This document shows positions 1 through 8,333 of a stretch of 64,000 nucleotides of DNA, in pieces. The stretch is from an uncultured Aequorivita sp. Its GTDB lineage: Bacteria; Bacteroidota; Bacteroidia; Flavobacteriales; Flavobacteriaceae. The stretch's first letter is position 1. Every line of letters starts with the position of its first letter. The stretch is from the NCBI GenBank assembly GCA_937125455.1, contig CAKZLK010000030.1, positions 1 through 64,000 on the forward strand, read 5' to 3'. The notes under the pieces are model-generated. The model saw nothing but the letters and a program-made list of their open reading frames with translations. It made no database searches and was not told where the DNA came from. Position numbers and translations under genes: made by a program.

Positions 1-68
1 TCCGTGTGGAGTACACCGAGGACGGCAACGCAAAGGAATTTAAAGGACATTTTACCCTAAAACGATAA
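1..68 (+). CDS. C-terminal end of a secreted protein with a type IX (type B) sorting signal (partial)
   Basis: Only the last 21 or so codons are in the window; the reading frame is open from the left edge and stops at a TAA at 66-68. The tail has an EYTEDG stretch followed by FKGHFTLKR, the usual ending of the gliding-motility-associated C-terminal (type B) sorting domain that directs proteins to the type IX secretion system. Nine bases separate its stop from the PorP/SprF gene. Large SprB-like or CHU_C-type surface proteins are commonly encoded directly upstream of PorP/SprF genes, which fits. The identity of the body of the protein cannot be known from this window. Confidence 0.7.
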   Translation, partial: RVEYTEDGNAKEFKGHFTLKR

Positions 69-77
69 ATAGAAATT

Positions 78-1079
78 ATGAACATCAAACAAATTCCCCT
101 TATCCTACTTTTGATATCATCGCTTTATGGATTTTCACAGGATGGTATACCTGTATACTCGGACTATTTTGCTGATAATTTATATCTGTTGCATCCATCC
201 ATGGCTGGAGCAGCAACACATAACCAACTGCGGTTAACAGCAAGAAAACAGTGGTTTGATCAAAAAGAAGCTCCAAATTTACAAACGTTAAGTTTTAACG
301 CACGTTTGGGCGAACAATCTGGAGTGGGTGTCATTCTTTACAATGATAAAAATGGCTATCATTCGCAGACGGGTGGTTACCTTACTTATGCCCATCATAT
401 TATGTTTTCAAGAAGCGAAGCAGATCTTAATCAGTTATCGTTTGGGCTAAGTGCGGGATTGACACAACAGCGACTCGACGAAACTAATTTTCCTTTAGAA
501 GATTATGATCCCGTAATAGTTGGAATTGTTCAAAGCACATCATATTTTAATGTTGATGCGGGTGTTTCCTATAACTTTTTAAATTTTTCAGGACACTTCA
601 CTGTAAAGAATATCATATTTCAAAACAGATCTATTTATACTGAAAAATACGAATCCAATAATCAAAGAAAATACTTGATTTCAGCTGGATATGCCATAGG
701 AAAATACGGATCTGATTGGACTTATGAGCCTTCTTTCCTTTTTCAATGGAGCGAGGGTACTGGAGAACAAGCAGTCGATGTAAACTTTAAGGCTTACAGA
801 ACTATGGATTTCGGTCAATTATGGGGCGGATTGTCTTACAGAAGAAGTTTGGATGGTGCTGAATATCTGAATGGACAAGAAGTAAAAGCCCAAAAGCTTC
901 AATTGTTCACACCTGTTTTAGGGATTAATTATAAGAACTTCATGTTTGCTTATACCTATTCGTATCAATCAGGAAATGTCAAGTATCAAAGTGGAGGATT
1001 TCATCAAATTACTTTGGGCTACGACTTTTTGGGCGGCAGACCAGAACCGTATGACTGTAACTGTCCTGCCATCAATTAA
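78..1079 (+). CDS. PorP/SprF family type IX secretion system membrane protein
   Basis: 333 aa with an N-terminal signal peptide (hydrophobic residues 5-18, likely cleaved near FSQ) and a body made of amphipathic beta strands typical of a 14-stranded outer-membrane barrel. The early mature motif with LHPSMAGA and the repeated aromatic/glycine strand pattern fit the PorP/SprF family, whose members help attach or export specific type IX-secreted proteins at the outer membrane. It follows a partial gene ending in a type B sorting signal by 9 bases, the common adhesin-SprF pairing, so it probably serves that upstream protein. It is one of what are usually many paralogues, so sprF itself is not claimed. 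Confidence 0.85.
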   Translation: MNIKQIPLILLLISSLYGFSQDGIPVYSDYFADNLYLLHPSMAGAATHNQLRLTARKQWFDQKEAPNLQTLSFNARLGEQSGVGVILYNDKNGYHSQTGGYLTYAHHIMFSRSEADLNQLSFGLSAGLTQQRLDETNFPLEDYDPVIVGIVQSTSYFNVDAGVSYNFLNFSGHFTVKNIIFQNRSIYTEKYESNNQRKYLISAGYAIGKYGSDWTYEPSFLFQWSEGTGEQAVDVNFKAYRTMDFGQLWGGLSYRRSLDGAEYLNGQEVKAQKLQLFTPVLGINYKNFMFAYTYSYQSGNVKYQSGGFHQITLGYDFLGGRPEPYDCNCPAIN

Positions 1080-1091
1080 TCTTTTCATAAT

Positions 1092-1133
1092 AAAAAAATG
1101 CCCGATACTTATATGAGTATCGGGCATTTTTTT
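1092..1133. terminator. Bidirectional intrinsic terminator
   Basis: An inverted repeat with arms at 1092-1109 and 1116-1133: GC-rich core TGCCCGATACT paired with AGTATCGGGCA, flanked by an A run on the left and a T run on the right. It lies between convergent genes and can end transcripts from both sides. Confidence 0.9.
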
Positions 1134-1148
1134 ATTACTTAAAAACAA

Positions 1149-2297
1149 CTATTCCCAAGTATAATTCTTTTTTTCTGCTTGCTTTTTTATGGCTTGAACC
1201 ATTGCATTTTCCAATCCATTAGTTGCCTCTTTAGTATTTTCGGCAATGTACTTTCGGCGTTGCTCGTTCAAACCCATAATTTGTTTTTGAATGGCTTCTC
1301 TTTCCAAACGTTTTAATTCTAAATACTTTTTTATTTCCGAAGTATTCTTTCCTTTTAGTTCCTGTGGCAATTCGTCTTTTTTCAATTTATCATAGCTAAA
1401 ATCTGCTTCTTTTTCAGCATCTACCAAATCCCAGTTGCTATTGGTGTAAAGATGACTTCCTTTTGATACCGTTCTGCTCACGGCATTTGCTTTACTGTAT
1501 TCAGCAGCATTTGCATCTTGTTCTTGTTGTACCCGACTTTTTTTACTTCCAGCACTTCCGTAGGGAACATAAGTGTTGTTAAGCTTCACATTTAACTGAA
1601 TAATTATGTCATCATAAGGGGATGGAACATACACAGTTTGTTGGTTTTGGTTTATAGCCATATAATCACCATAGGTAAGTTGGGCACCATCTTTCCAGTA
1701 ACTATCTATACCGTGACGGTAATCACCACAAAAAATAGTATTCACAATTACTCCATTTTCCTTAGCATCCATTGCCGCGTCTTTATAATTGATTCCGCCT
1801 TGATCAAAAGGTTCGTTGCCTGCTATAAAGACCATTTTTAAATCATCATTCTCATTTCCCCAATCCAGTTTTTTCAAAGATTCCTGAATTACCGCTCCAC
1901 AATATTCACTGCCGCCATTGGTTGTCAATGAGAAAAGTTCTTTGGAAACATCATCCAAATCTTCTGTGAAACTTAAAATCTTTCGAATGTAATTATCGCG
2001 TGAACTCAAATTATCATTCCCGTATTCGTATAAAGCAATTTGAAGTTTCGGACGGTCATTGCGGCATTTCGCGTAGCTAAGTTCGTTTACGATTTCCCAA
2101 AGTTGGGCTTTGGCCTGATCTATCAATCCGTCCATGCTGTTGCTTGTATCCAATAGTAAAGCCACTTTTATGTAGTGGTCCTTTTTCGGGGTTTCTATTG
2201 CGGCCAATAATTGTTTGTCGGTTTTTTTGGTCTCTGCTTTGCAAGAATATGTAAGTGCAAGCATAGCAACCAAGAGGATAATTTGAGATTTTTTCAT
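1149..2297 (-). CDS. VWA domain lipoprotein
   Basis: 382 aa from the ATG at 2297; a second ATG three codons upstream (2306) is possible, but the MKKSQ start gives a clean lipoprotein signal with lipobox LTYSC, placing the protein on a membrane facing the periplasm. A von Willebrand factor A domain covers about residues 40-230 and keeps the metal-site motif DTSNSMDG. A basic, glutamine-rich and probably helical region follows (about 290-380). VWA domains bind protein partners through a divalent metal. No partner gene lies beside it, so its role is unknown. It converges with the PorP/SprF gene across a shared terminator. Confidence 0.8.
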   Translation of the reverse strand: MKKSQIILLVAMLALTYSCKAETKKTDKQLLAAIETPKKDHYIKVALLLDTSNSMDGLIDQAKAQLWEIVNELSYAKCRNDRPKLQIALYEYGNDNLSSRDNYIRKILSFTEDLDDVSKELFSLTTNGGSEYCGAVIQESLKKLDWGNENDDLKMVFIAGNEPFDQGGINYKDAAMDAKENGVIVNTIFCGDYRHGIDSYWKDGAQLTYGDYMAINQNQQTVYVPSPYDDIIIQLNVKLNNTYVPYGSAGSKKSRVQQEQDANAAEYSKANAVSRTVSKGSHLYTNSNWDLVDAEKEADFSYDKLKKDELPQELKGKNTSEIKKYLELKRLEREAIQKQIMGLNEQRRKYIAENTKEATNGLENAMVQAIKKQAEKKNYTWE

Positions 2298-2389
2298 AAC
2301 GTTCATATATAATTTAAGGTAAACTTACGGCGAAGTTTTTTCTATAAAAACATACGTTGAGCAAGCGGTTTCTTTCATTTAGGGAAGCG

Positions 2390-2397
2390 TATTTTTG
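2390..2397 (+). promoter_or_regulatory. Candidate -7 promoter element for the histidine kinase operon
   Basis: TATTTTTG matches the Bacteroidota -7 consensus TAnnTTTG, about 100 bases before the kinase start. No clear TTG -33 element lies at the right distance, so the call is tentative. Confidence 0.35.
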
Positions 2398-2500
2398 GAT
2401 GAGGGAAGTATTCTTTTTTCACCTTTGCTGAAGCTATTTCAGAAAAACGTAATTTTAGACATTGCTGCAAAGTGCGTATGTTTACCGTTTTAAAGACCAA

Positions 2501-4696
2501 ATGAAAAAATTTGTTTTTCTTTTATTGATAGTTGCTCTTTTTTCGTCTGCAGAAAGCTTTTCGCAAGTGAAGCGTTCTTCGGAAAATAAATCATTTATGC
2601 TCAAGGGCGAAGTGATTGACGGCGAAACAAACATGCCAATCCCAAAGGTGAATGTTGAGATTTTGGGCGGTCAATACACCACTACAAATTTCTCGGGAAG
2701 ATTTACCATTTCTGCTAAAATAGGTGATGAGCTTGTGATAAAAAGCGATGACTTTGTTACGGTCTACTACACAGTCAAGAAAAATGATTTTGTAACGGTT
2801 CGAGTTGAAAAGGCCAAAACTGAAGCTGACCCTATTGTTTCAAAGACTTCAAAAGATTCTAGACCGGCTGGCTTCATTGTTTATCTGGATTCCGCTAAAT
2901 TCTTTCTAAAGAAAGATGCGCAAAAAAGTATTGAATATGTAACCAAAGCACTAGAGCCCAAACGCGGAAAAACAATTTCAAAAAAAGAGAATAGTCTAGC
3001 TTTTGAAACTTTGGGAGACATCAACTTGTTTTGGAGTCAGCCAGATTTGGCAGTTGATAATTATAAACAAAGTCTTCAAAATAGTGACAATACAGATGTG
3101 GCAATTAAGTTAGCTAAGGCATTTGCACAGAACAAAAATTATCAGGAAAGTATTTCGGCATTTCAAAAATTATTGGAGAATAAGCTTTCAGCCTATCAAA
3201 AAGTTGAAGTTTACGAAGGTTTGGGCGATACTTATAAAGCTATTGGCGATGGCGTGAAAAGCGTTTTTAATTACCAAAAAGGGTTGGATACAGCAAAAGA
3301 GAATAGGATTACGCCTAAAATCACAAACTTAAATTCCAAAATCGGCGAAGCGTATGCGCAAAGTGGTTCTTTGAATGAAGCAGAAGAATACTTTGACAAT
3401 TCGCTAAAACTTGCTAAAAAGGAAAACAAGCAACGTGCAGTTTCGGAAAAGAACAAAGTGGCTGATTTTTACAACCAAAACCGCGATTACGAAAAGGAAA
3501 TCCAACTTCGTGAGGAAACTTTGGAGGAGCTGAACTCCATGGGAAATGCTGCCACAGTTGAAGATGAAGCGCTAACACCACAACGTCAAAATTATAAAAT
3601 TGCCAATGCTTTTGTGGCACAGGAAAAATACAAACAGGCCATTCCTTATCTTAAAAAAAGTATAGCAGAGGCAGACAAAGAAGCCGATTTAATTGTTCAA
3701 AAAGATGCCGTGAGAAAACTTTCCGAGATTTATCGGGACATTGGCGAGTTTGACAAAGCCACTGAAAGTTACCAGCGTTACGTTGAAGTTGTGGATGAGC
3801 TTTATGTGAAAAAGGAGCAGGAAATTAGCCAGGCAGCACGTTTCAGTAAAGAGATAACACAAAAACAAAATCGTATTGCGAGCTTGGAAAACGATAGAAA
3901 ACTTAATGAAAGTCGCTATAAATTGGCTTTTGAAAATCAAGAGTTAATCGAGAGAAACAGTCAAATTCAAAAATGGGTTATTGGGTCTTTAATTATAATC
4001 GTATTGCTTTTGTTTTTTGCAGCTTATACGCAGTACAAAAACGTGAAACAACAAAAGTTTGCCAATAATATTTTAGCATTGAAATCGCTTCGATCACAGA
4101 TGAACCCACATTTTATTTTTAACGCGCTTAACAGTGTCAATAGTTTTATTGCAGTGAATGACGAACGCACCGCCAATAAATATTTGACAGATTTTTCATT
4201 GTTGATGCGTTCTGTTCTGGAAAATAGCGAAGAGGATTTTATTCCGTTGGAAAAGGAAATTGAATTGTTGGAGCTTTATGTAAAGTTGGAACATTTTAGG
4301 TTTAAGGATAAATTCGATTATAAAATTACGATTGACGAAAACATAAAAAGGAACGAATTTGTTATTCCTCCGATGTTGCTTCAACCGTATGTTGAAAACG
4401 CCGTTTGGCACGGCCTTCGATACAAGGAGGAGAAAGGTTTGTTGGAAATTAATTTCGAGCAAATCAATTCTGAAACCATAAAAATCTCTATTGTTGACGA
4501 TGGTATCGGTCGCTCAAAATCGAATGAGTTCAAAACCGAAAACCAAAAGAAGCAAAAGTCAAAAGGGATGGGCAACACCCAAAAGCGAATTGCTATTTTA
4601 AACGAAATGTACAAAGACAAAGTAGACGTGAAAGTGGAAAACGTATTTGAAAACAGTGAAGGGACCAGAGTTGAACTTATTTTAAAGAAGGACTAA
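2501..4696 (+). CDS. TPR-containing LytS/YehU-type sensor histidine kinase
   Basis: 731 aa from the ATG at 2501, which starts a clear signal peptide; the frame stays open 13 codons further upstream only through a TTG. Order of parts: signal peptide; a carboxypeptidase-regulatory-like beta sandwich (about 35-105); a long run of tetratricopeptide repeats (about 140-460); a coiled coil; one transmembrane helix (about 487-510); then the His_kinase domain with QMNPHFIFNALNS (phospho-accepting His near 536) and a HATPase domain. It therefore senses through a periplasmic TPR solenoid and signals inside. Its stop codon overlaps the start of the LytTR regulator by one base (TAATG), so the two form a coupled two-component system. 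The signal is unknown. Confidence 0.88.
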   Translation: MKKFVFLLLIVALFSSAESFSQVKRSSENKSFMLKGEVIDGETNMPIPKVNVEILGGQYTTTNFSGRFTISAKIGDELVIKSDDFVTVYYTVKKNDFVTVRVEKAKTEADPIVSKTSKDSRPAGFIVYLDSAKFFLKKDAQKSIEYVTKALEPKRGKTISKKENSLAFETLGDINLFWSQPDLAVDNYKQSLQNSDNTDVAIKLAKAFAQNKNYQESISAFQKLLENKLSAYQKVEVYEGLGDTYKAIGDGVKSVFNYQKGLDTAKENRITPKITNLNSKIGEAYAQSGSLNEAEEYFDNSLKLAKKENKQRAVSEKNKVADFYNQNRDYEKEIQLREETLEELNSMGNAATVEDEALTPQRQNYKIANAFVAQEKYKQAIPYLKKSIAEADKEADLIVQKDAVRKLSEIYRDIGEFDKATESYQRYVEVVDELYVKKEQEISQAARFSKEITQKQNRIASLENDRKLNESRYKLAFENQELIERNSQIQKWVIGSLIIIVLLLFFAAYTQYKNVKQQKFANNILALKSLRSQMNPHFIFNALNSVNSFIAVNDERTANKYLTDFSLLMRSVLENSEEDFIPLEKEIELLELYVKLEHFRFKDKFDYKITIDENIKRNEFVIPPMLLQPYVENAVWHGLRYKEEKGLLEINFEQINSETIKISIVDDGIGRSKSNEFKTENQKKQKSKGMGNTQKRIAILNEMYKDKVDVKVENVFENSEGTRVELILKKD

Positions 4697-5427
4697 TGAA
4701 ACTAAATGCAATTATCGTAGAAGACGAAGAAACCAGCCGTGAAATCCTTAGAAACTATCTGGCGAAATATTGCCCAAATATTGTTTTGAAAGGCGAAGCT
4801 GCCAATGTTAATGACGCTTTGTTTTTAATACGAAATAATGATTTGGACGTAGTTTTCCTAGATGTGGAAATGCCGTTTGGAAATGCATTTGATTTACTTG
4901 ACAAAGTTGGCGATAGGCAGTTTGAAACTGTTTTTGTAACTGCTTACAACCATTATGCAATGGATGCTTTAAATGCCCATGCTTCCTATTATTTGCTAAA
5001 ACCAATTTCCATCGATAAATTGATTGAGGCTGTGGATTATGTTCAAGAGATAAAGGAAAAGGAAAACAACCTTCAGAATTCAATTTTAAAGCCGCTACAA
5101 ACACAGGTTGCCGGCAAGATTACAATTCCGCTGCAAAACGGTTTTGAAGTACTTCAAATGGAAGATATACTCTATTGTCAGGCCGATGATAATTACACCC
5201 AGATTCATTTAAAGGTTGGAAAGCGTTTGGTGAGTAAAACCCTAAAATATTTTGAAGACTCATTGTCGGAAAATGGATTTGCACGTGTCCATAAATCTTA
5301 TTTGGTAAATGTGAATGAAATTACCGAGTACAAAAAAGGAAAGGGTGGGAGTGTAGTGCTTTCCAGCGGAAAGGAAATAATGGTAAGTCCTTCGCGAAAG
5401 AAGGATTTGTTGGCTTATTTCGGATAA
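4696..5427 (+). CDS. LytTR family DNA-binding response regulator
   Basis: 243 aa. An N-terminal receiver domain has the acidic pair at 10-11, phospho-accepting Asp56 in VFLDVEMP and the conserved Lys102 in YLLKPIS. A LytTR DNA-binding domain covers about 140-243, with the typical VHKSYLVN segment and a final basic stretch. It overlaps the upstream kinase gene by one base and is surely its partner. LytTR regulators bind short direct repeats at promoters; target genes cannot be read from the window. The carbonic anhydrase-like gene begins 14 bases after it and may be co-transcribed, though no functional link is known. Confidence 0.92.
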   Translation: MKLNAIIVEDEETSREILRNYLAKYCPNIVLKGEAANVNDALFLIRNNDLDVVFLDVEMPFGNAFDLLDKVGDRQFETVFVTAYNHYAMDALNAHASYYLLKPISIDKLIEAVDYVQEIKEKENNLQNSILKPLQTQVAGKITIPLQNGFEVLQMEDILYCQADDNYTQIHLKVGKRLVSKTLKYFEDSLSENGFARVHKSYLVNVNEITEYKKGKGGSVVLSSGKEIMVSPSRKKDLLAYFG

Positions 5428-5441
5428 AAAAATTAAAAAAA

Positions 5442-5954
5442 ATGATAATTAAACCTGTAAACGGAAAACACCCACAAATCCCAAAAGATTGTTTCATTGC
5501 TGAAAACGCCACCATTGTTGGCGATGTAGTAATGGGTAATGAATGTAGTGTTTGGTTCAATGCCGTGATTCGCGGTGATGTAAATTTCATCAAAATGGGC
5601 AATAAAGTGAATGTGCAGGATGGAGCCGTAATTCACGCTACTTATAAAACTTCGCCAACCACTATTGGGAATAATGTTTCCATTGGACACAATGCCATAG
5701 TTCACGGTTGTACAATCCACGATAATGTTTTAATTGGAATGGGAAGTATTGTTATGGACGATTGTGTGGTGGAAAGCAATACGATAATTGCAGCAGGCGC
5801 CGTGGTTTCAAAAAACACGAGGGTTGAGAGTGGAAGTATTTATGCAGGCATTCCCGCCAAAAAAATAAAAGATATCAGTCCCGAATTGACCAAAGGCGAA
5901 ATTGAACGAATTGCCAATAATTATGTGATGTATTCTTCATGGTTTAAGGAATGA
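5442..5954 (+). CDS. Gamma carbonic anhydrase family hexapeptide-repeat protein
   Basis: 170 aa, composed of left-handed beta-helix hexapeptide repeats and a C-terminal helix. Three histidines that bind zinc in the gamma class are present: His65 (VIHATY), His83 and His88 (IGHNAIVHG). This is the YrdA/CaiE-like branch, many members of which are trimeric metal proteins with weak or untested carbonic anhydrase activity, so the family call is firm and the reaction is not. It follows the LytTR gene closely and converges with murI, one base apart, with no terminator visible between them. Confidence 0.85.
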   Translation: MIIKPVNGKHPQIPKDCFIAENATIVGDVVMGNECSVWFNAVIRGDVNFIKMGNKVNVQDGAVIHATYKTSPTTIGNNVSIGHNAIVHGCTIHDNVLIGMGSIVMDDCVVESNTIIAAGAVVSKNTRVESGSIYAGIPAKKIKDISPELTKGEIERIANNYVMYSSWFKE

Positions 5955-5955
5955 T

Positions 5956-6747
5956 TTAGAAGTCTTTCTTTTCTACGGAAATCTTATCGGCATATTCTTT
6001 AAGAAGAAATTTTAAAGTATCAGTTTCTGCATTTGTGAAAAATTGAAGCGTTGGTTTTGTGTTCTCTTCGCGGAGCAAATCCAAACTTTGCAAAACAATT
6101 TTTGTCTGCCGTGCGACTGCTTCTCCAGAATCAATGATTTTCACATTTTCGGGAAGAATCTTTTTTAATTGCGGAATGATATACGGATAATGGCTACAGC
6201 CCAATACTAAGTAATCAATATTTGCATCTATCATTGGTCTGGTGTGTTTTTTTAATAACTCCACCATTTCTGGACCGTCAAGATTCCCAGCTTCAATGAG
6301 TGGTACAAGGCCTTCACCAATAATCTCTACTACGCTTATATCTTTTGTGAATTCACTGGTCGTTCTACTGAAGAGTGCGCTGCTAAGTGTGCCTTTTGTC
6401 GCTAAAATTCCTATGCTTTTTGAAGTTGTTTTTAGGGCCGCTGGTTTTATTGCTGGTTCAATACCTATAAATGGAATATCATAATTTTGCCGAAGCTTAA
6501 TAATAGCATTTGTGGTTGCCGTGTTACATGCTACCACAATTATTTTGCATCCTAGTTCCAGTAATTTTTCAACGTTTTTGATGCTGAGCTTCGTTATCTC
6601 TTCAGCAGATTTATTTCCGTAAGGCGCATTTTTGCTATCGGCAAGGTAGATGGTATTTTCAAATGGAAGCAGTTTGTGTATTTCCTGCCAGATTGAGGAA
6701 CCGCCAACTCCCGAATCAAAAACTCCTATGGGGCTGTTTTTATCCAT
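5956..6747 (-). CDS. murI: Glutamate racemase
   Basis: 263 aa, the usual length. It converts L-glutamate to D-glutamate for peptidoglycan. The N-terminal FDSGVGG motif (Asp11), catalytic Cys74 in VACNTATTN and second catalytic Cys184 in LGCSHYPY (with His186) are all present, so an active enzyme is expected. It lies downstream of the ompH pair on the same strand, separated from it by a terminator, so it likely has its own promoter in the 90-base gap (TACTTTTA near 6757 is close to a -7 element). Confidence 0.95.
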   Translation of the reverse strand: MDKNSPIGVFDSGVGGSSIWQEIHKLLPFENTIYLADSKNAPYGNKSAEEITKLSIKNVEKLLELGCKIIVVACNTATTNAIIKLRQNYDIPFIGIEPAIKPAALKTTSKSIGILATKGTLSSALFSRTTSEFTKDISVVEIIGEGLVPLIEAGNLDGPEMVELLKKHTRPMIDANIDYLVLGCSHYPYIIPQLKKILPENVKIIDSGEAVARQTKIVLQSLDLLREENTKPTLQFFTNAETDTLKFLLKEYADKISVEKKDF

Positions 6748-6786
6748 TTAGTAAAAGTAGCTAATTACTTGAAATTTGGGCATAAA

Positions 6787-6815
6787 AAAACTGCCCGTTA
6801 GTAACGGGCAGTTTT
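6787..6815 (-). terminator. Intrinsic terminator after the ompH genes
   Basis: Arms 6787-6800 and 6802-6815 pair perfectly (core CTGCCCGTTA with TAACGGGCAG). Read on the minus strand it is followed by a run of T. It ends the envelope operon before murI. Confidence 0.85.
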
Positions 6816-6840
6816 AAAATTTTATAGTTTTAAAAAAGAA

Positions 6841-7350
6841 TTACATCCCCAACTCTTTTTTAACGTCTGCCATTAGATCTTTACCATCGGCAAGGATAAC
6901 TCCACTACCCACAGTTGAATCTAATACATACTGATATCCTTGAGCTTTAGCTACCCTCTGAATGGTAGATTGTGCTTTTTCAAGGATTGGTTTAAAGATG
7001 TCTGTTCTTTTCTTATCCAGATCTTGAAGCGCTTGTTGTCTGTATGCTTGAATGTTGTTTTGCATACCTTGAACTTCTTCAACTCTTTTTTGGTTTTCTG
7101 CGTCAGTTTTGCCTGCAGCCTCACTGTCGTATTGCTTCATTTTGGTATCAAGCTCTTTAGCCATTGCCTTAATCTCTGTGTCGTACGTTTTTTGCACTTT
7201 TTCCAACTGACTTTGAGCTGCTTTATATTCTGGCATTGCTTCAATCAGTTCCTGTGCATTAATATGTGCAATTTTAGACTGGGCGTTTACAAAACTTGTA
7301 GCTCCCACAAAAAGTGCCATTGCAACTAATAACGTTTTCATTTTTTTCAT
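6841..7350 (-). CDS. OmpH/Skp family periplasmic chaperone
   Basis: 169 aa with a signal peptide cleaved near VNAQS and a long helical coiled-coil body (about 45-140), the jellyfish-tentacle form of Skp. Skp trimers hold unfolded outer-membrane proteins in the periplasm and hand them to the BAM complex. It is the second of two tandem ompH genes downstream of bamA on the minus strand, which supports that role. It starts IAHINAQELIEAMPEY, close to the corresponding segment of its neighbour, indicating duplication. A terminator follows. Confidence 0.88.
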   Translation of the reverse strand: MKKMKTLLVAMALFVGATSFVNAQSKIAHINAQELIEAMPEYKAAQSQLEKVQKTYDTEIKAMAKELDTKMKQYDSEAAGKTDAENQKRVEEVQGMQNNIQAYRQQALQDLDKKRTDIFKPILEKAQSTIQRVAKAQGYQYVLDSTVGSGVILADGKDLMADVKKELGM

Positions 7351-7422
7351 TGTAAGTGTATTTAATTTAAGTGTTATTTTATTTGAAAGTATTAATTATT
7401 AGATTTATTAATTAATCATTGA

Positions 7423-8292
7423 TTATTGGCCATTTTCATCGCCTCCGCCTGTTGGAGGATTGTTTTTATTTTGGCGTGCATTCATAATAGAATCTTTTCT
7501 TCGTTCTCTTTCCTCAATTAAACGTTGTCTGCGTTCTTCAAACTCTGCTTTTTTAGCGGCCCGGATTGAGTCACGTTCCTTTTGACGTTGCGCCATCATT
7601 TCTTCACGCTCTGTTTTTTTGGCTTCAACAATTTTTTCGCGTTCCTCTTGTTTTTCCTGAATGGCTTTTTCTCTTTCGGTAACGGCCCCTTCTTCTTCAA
7701 GTGAAAGTTTTTCGCGTTGTTCTATTTCTCGTTTTTCTTTTTTATCGGCTGCCTGAACCCTTCTTCCTGCACGCTCTATGCTTCGCAAAACCAGATCACT
7801 GATGTCGTTTCGTTTTGCAGCAAAAAGCATTACAACATCTGCAGATTTATCAAAAATAAAATCATACTTTTTATTTTCAGCAACTTCCTGGACAATATTG
7901 AATACTTGATCTTGGATAGGCTGAACCAACTGTCTTCGCTGAATCATTAAATCGCCATTAGGTCCAAAGCGATCCTGCTGATATTGGAGCATTTCGTCTT
8001 CCTTTATTTTTATTTCTTCTTCGCGTTCGTCAATCAATTCCTTAGTTAAAAGAACCCTTTCATTTGCAAGGTTCAATTTCATTTGATCAATTTCCTTTTG
8101 TTTTTTTTCGATGTCCTGTTTCCAGCGTTGTACTTTACCTTCCAATTGGATGGAAGCTTCTTTGTATTCTGGAACACTTTCCAGGATATATTCCATATCA
8201 ATATATCCTATTCGAACGCCTCTTTGTGCTTCTGCCATGAAGGTGAAGCAAAAAAGGGCAACGGTAAAAAAGAGTATTTTTTTTGTCTTCAT
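7423..8292 (-). CDS. OmpH/Skp family chaperone with long charged C-terminal extension
   Basis: 289 aa from the ATG at 8292, which begins the signal peptide MKTKKILFF; the frame is open further upstream but that part overlaps the end of bamA and is not signal-like. Residues 25-180 form the Skp/OmpH fold, starting with VRIGYIDMEYILESVPEY. After that comes an unusual tail of about 100 residues rich in Glu, Arg and Lys (REEK/RQRE-type heptads), probably one long coiled coil, ending in GGGDENGQ. Ordinary Skp is about 160 aa. It lies 41 bases after bamA, so a role in outer-membrane protein assembly is likely; what the tail binds is unknown. Confidence 0.85.
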   Translation of the reverse strand: MKTKKILFFTVALFCFTFMAEAQRGVRIGYIDMEYILESVPEYKEASIQLEGKVQRWKQDIEKKQKEIDQMKLNLANERVLLTKELIDEREEEIKIKEDEMLQYQQDRFGPNGDLMIQRRQLVQPIQDQVFNIVQEVAENKKYDFIFDKSADVVMLFAAKRNDISDLVLRSIERAGRRVQAADKKEKREIEQREKLSLEEEGAVTEREKAIQEKQEEREKIVEAKKTEREEMMAQRQKERDSIRAAKKAEFEERRQRLIEERERRKDSIMNARQNKNNPPTGGGDENGQ

Positions 8293-8333
8293 ATTATTTG
8301 GTTGTTGTTGTTTAAGAAAATATCGTGCCAGTT

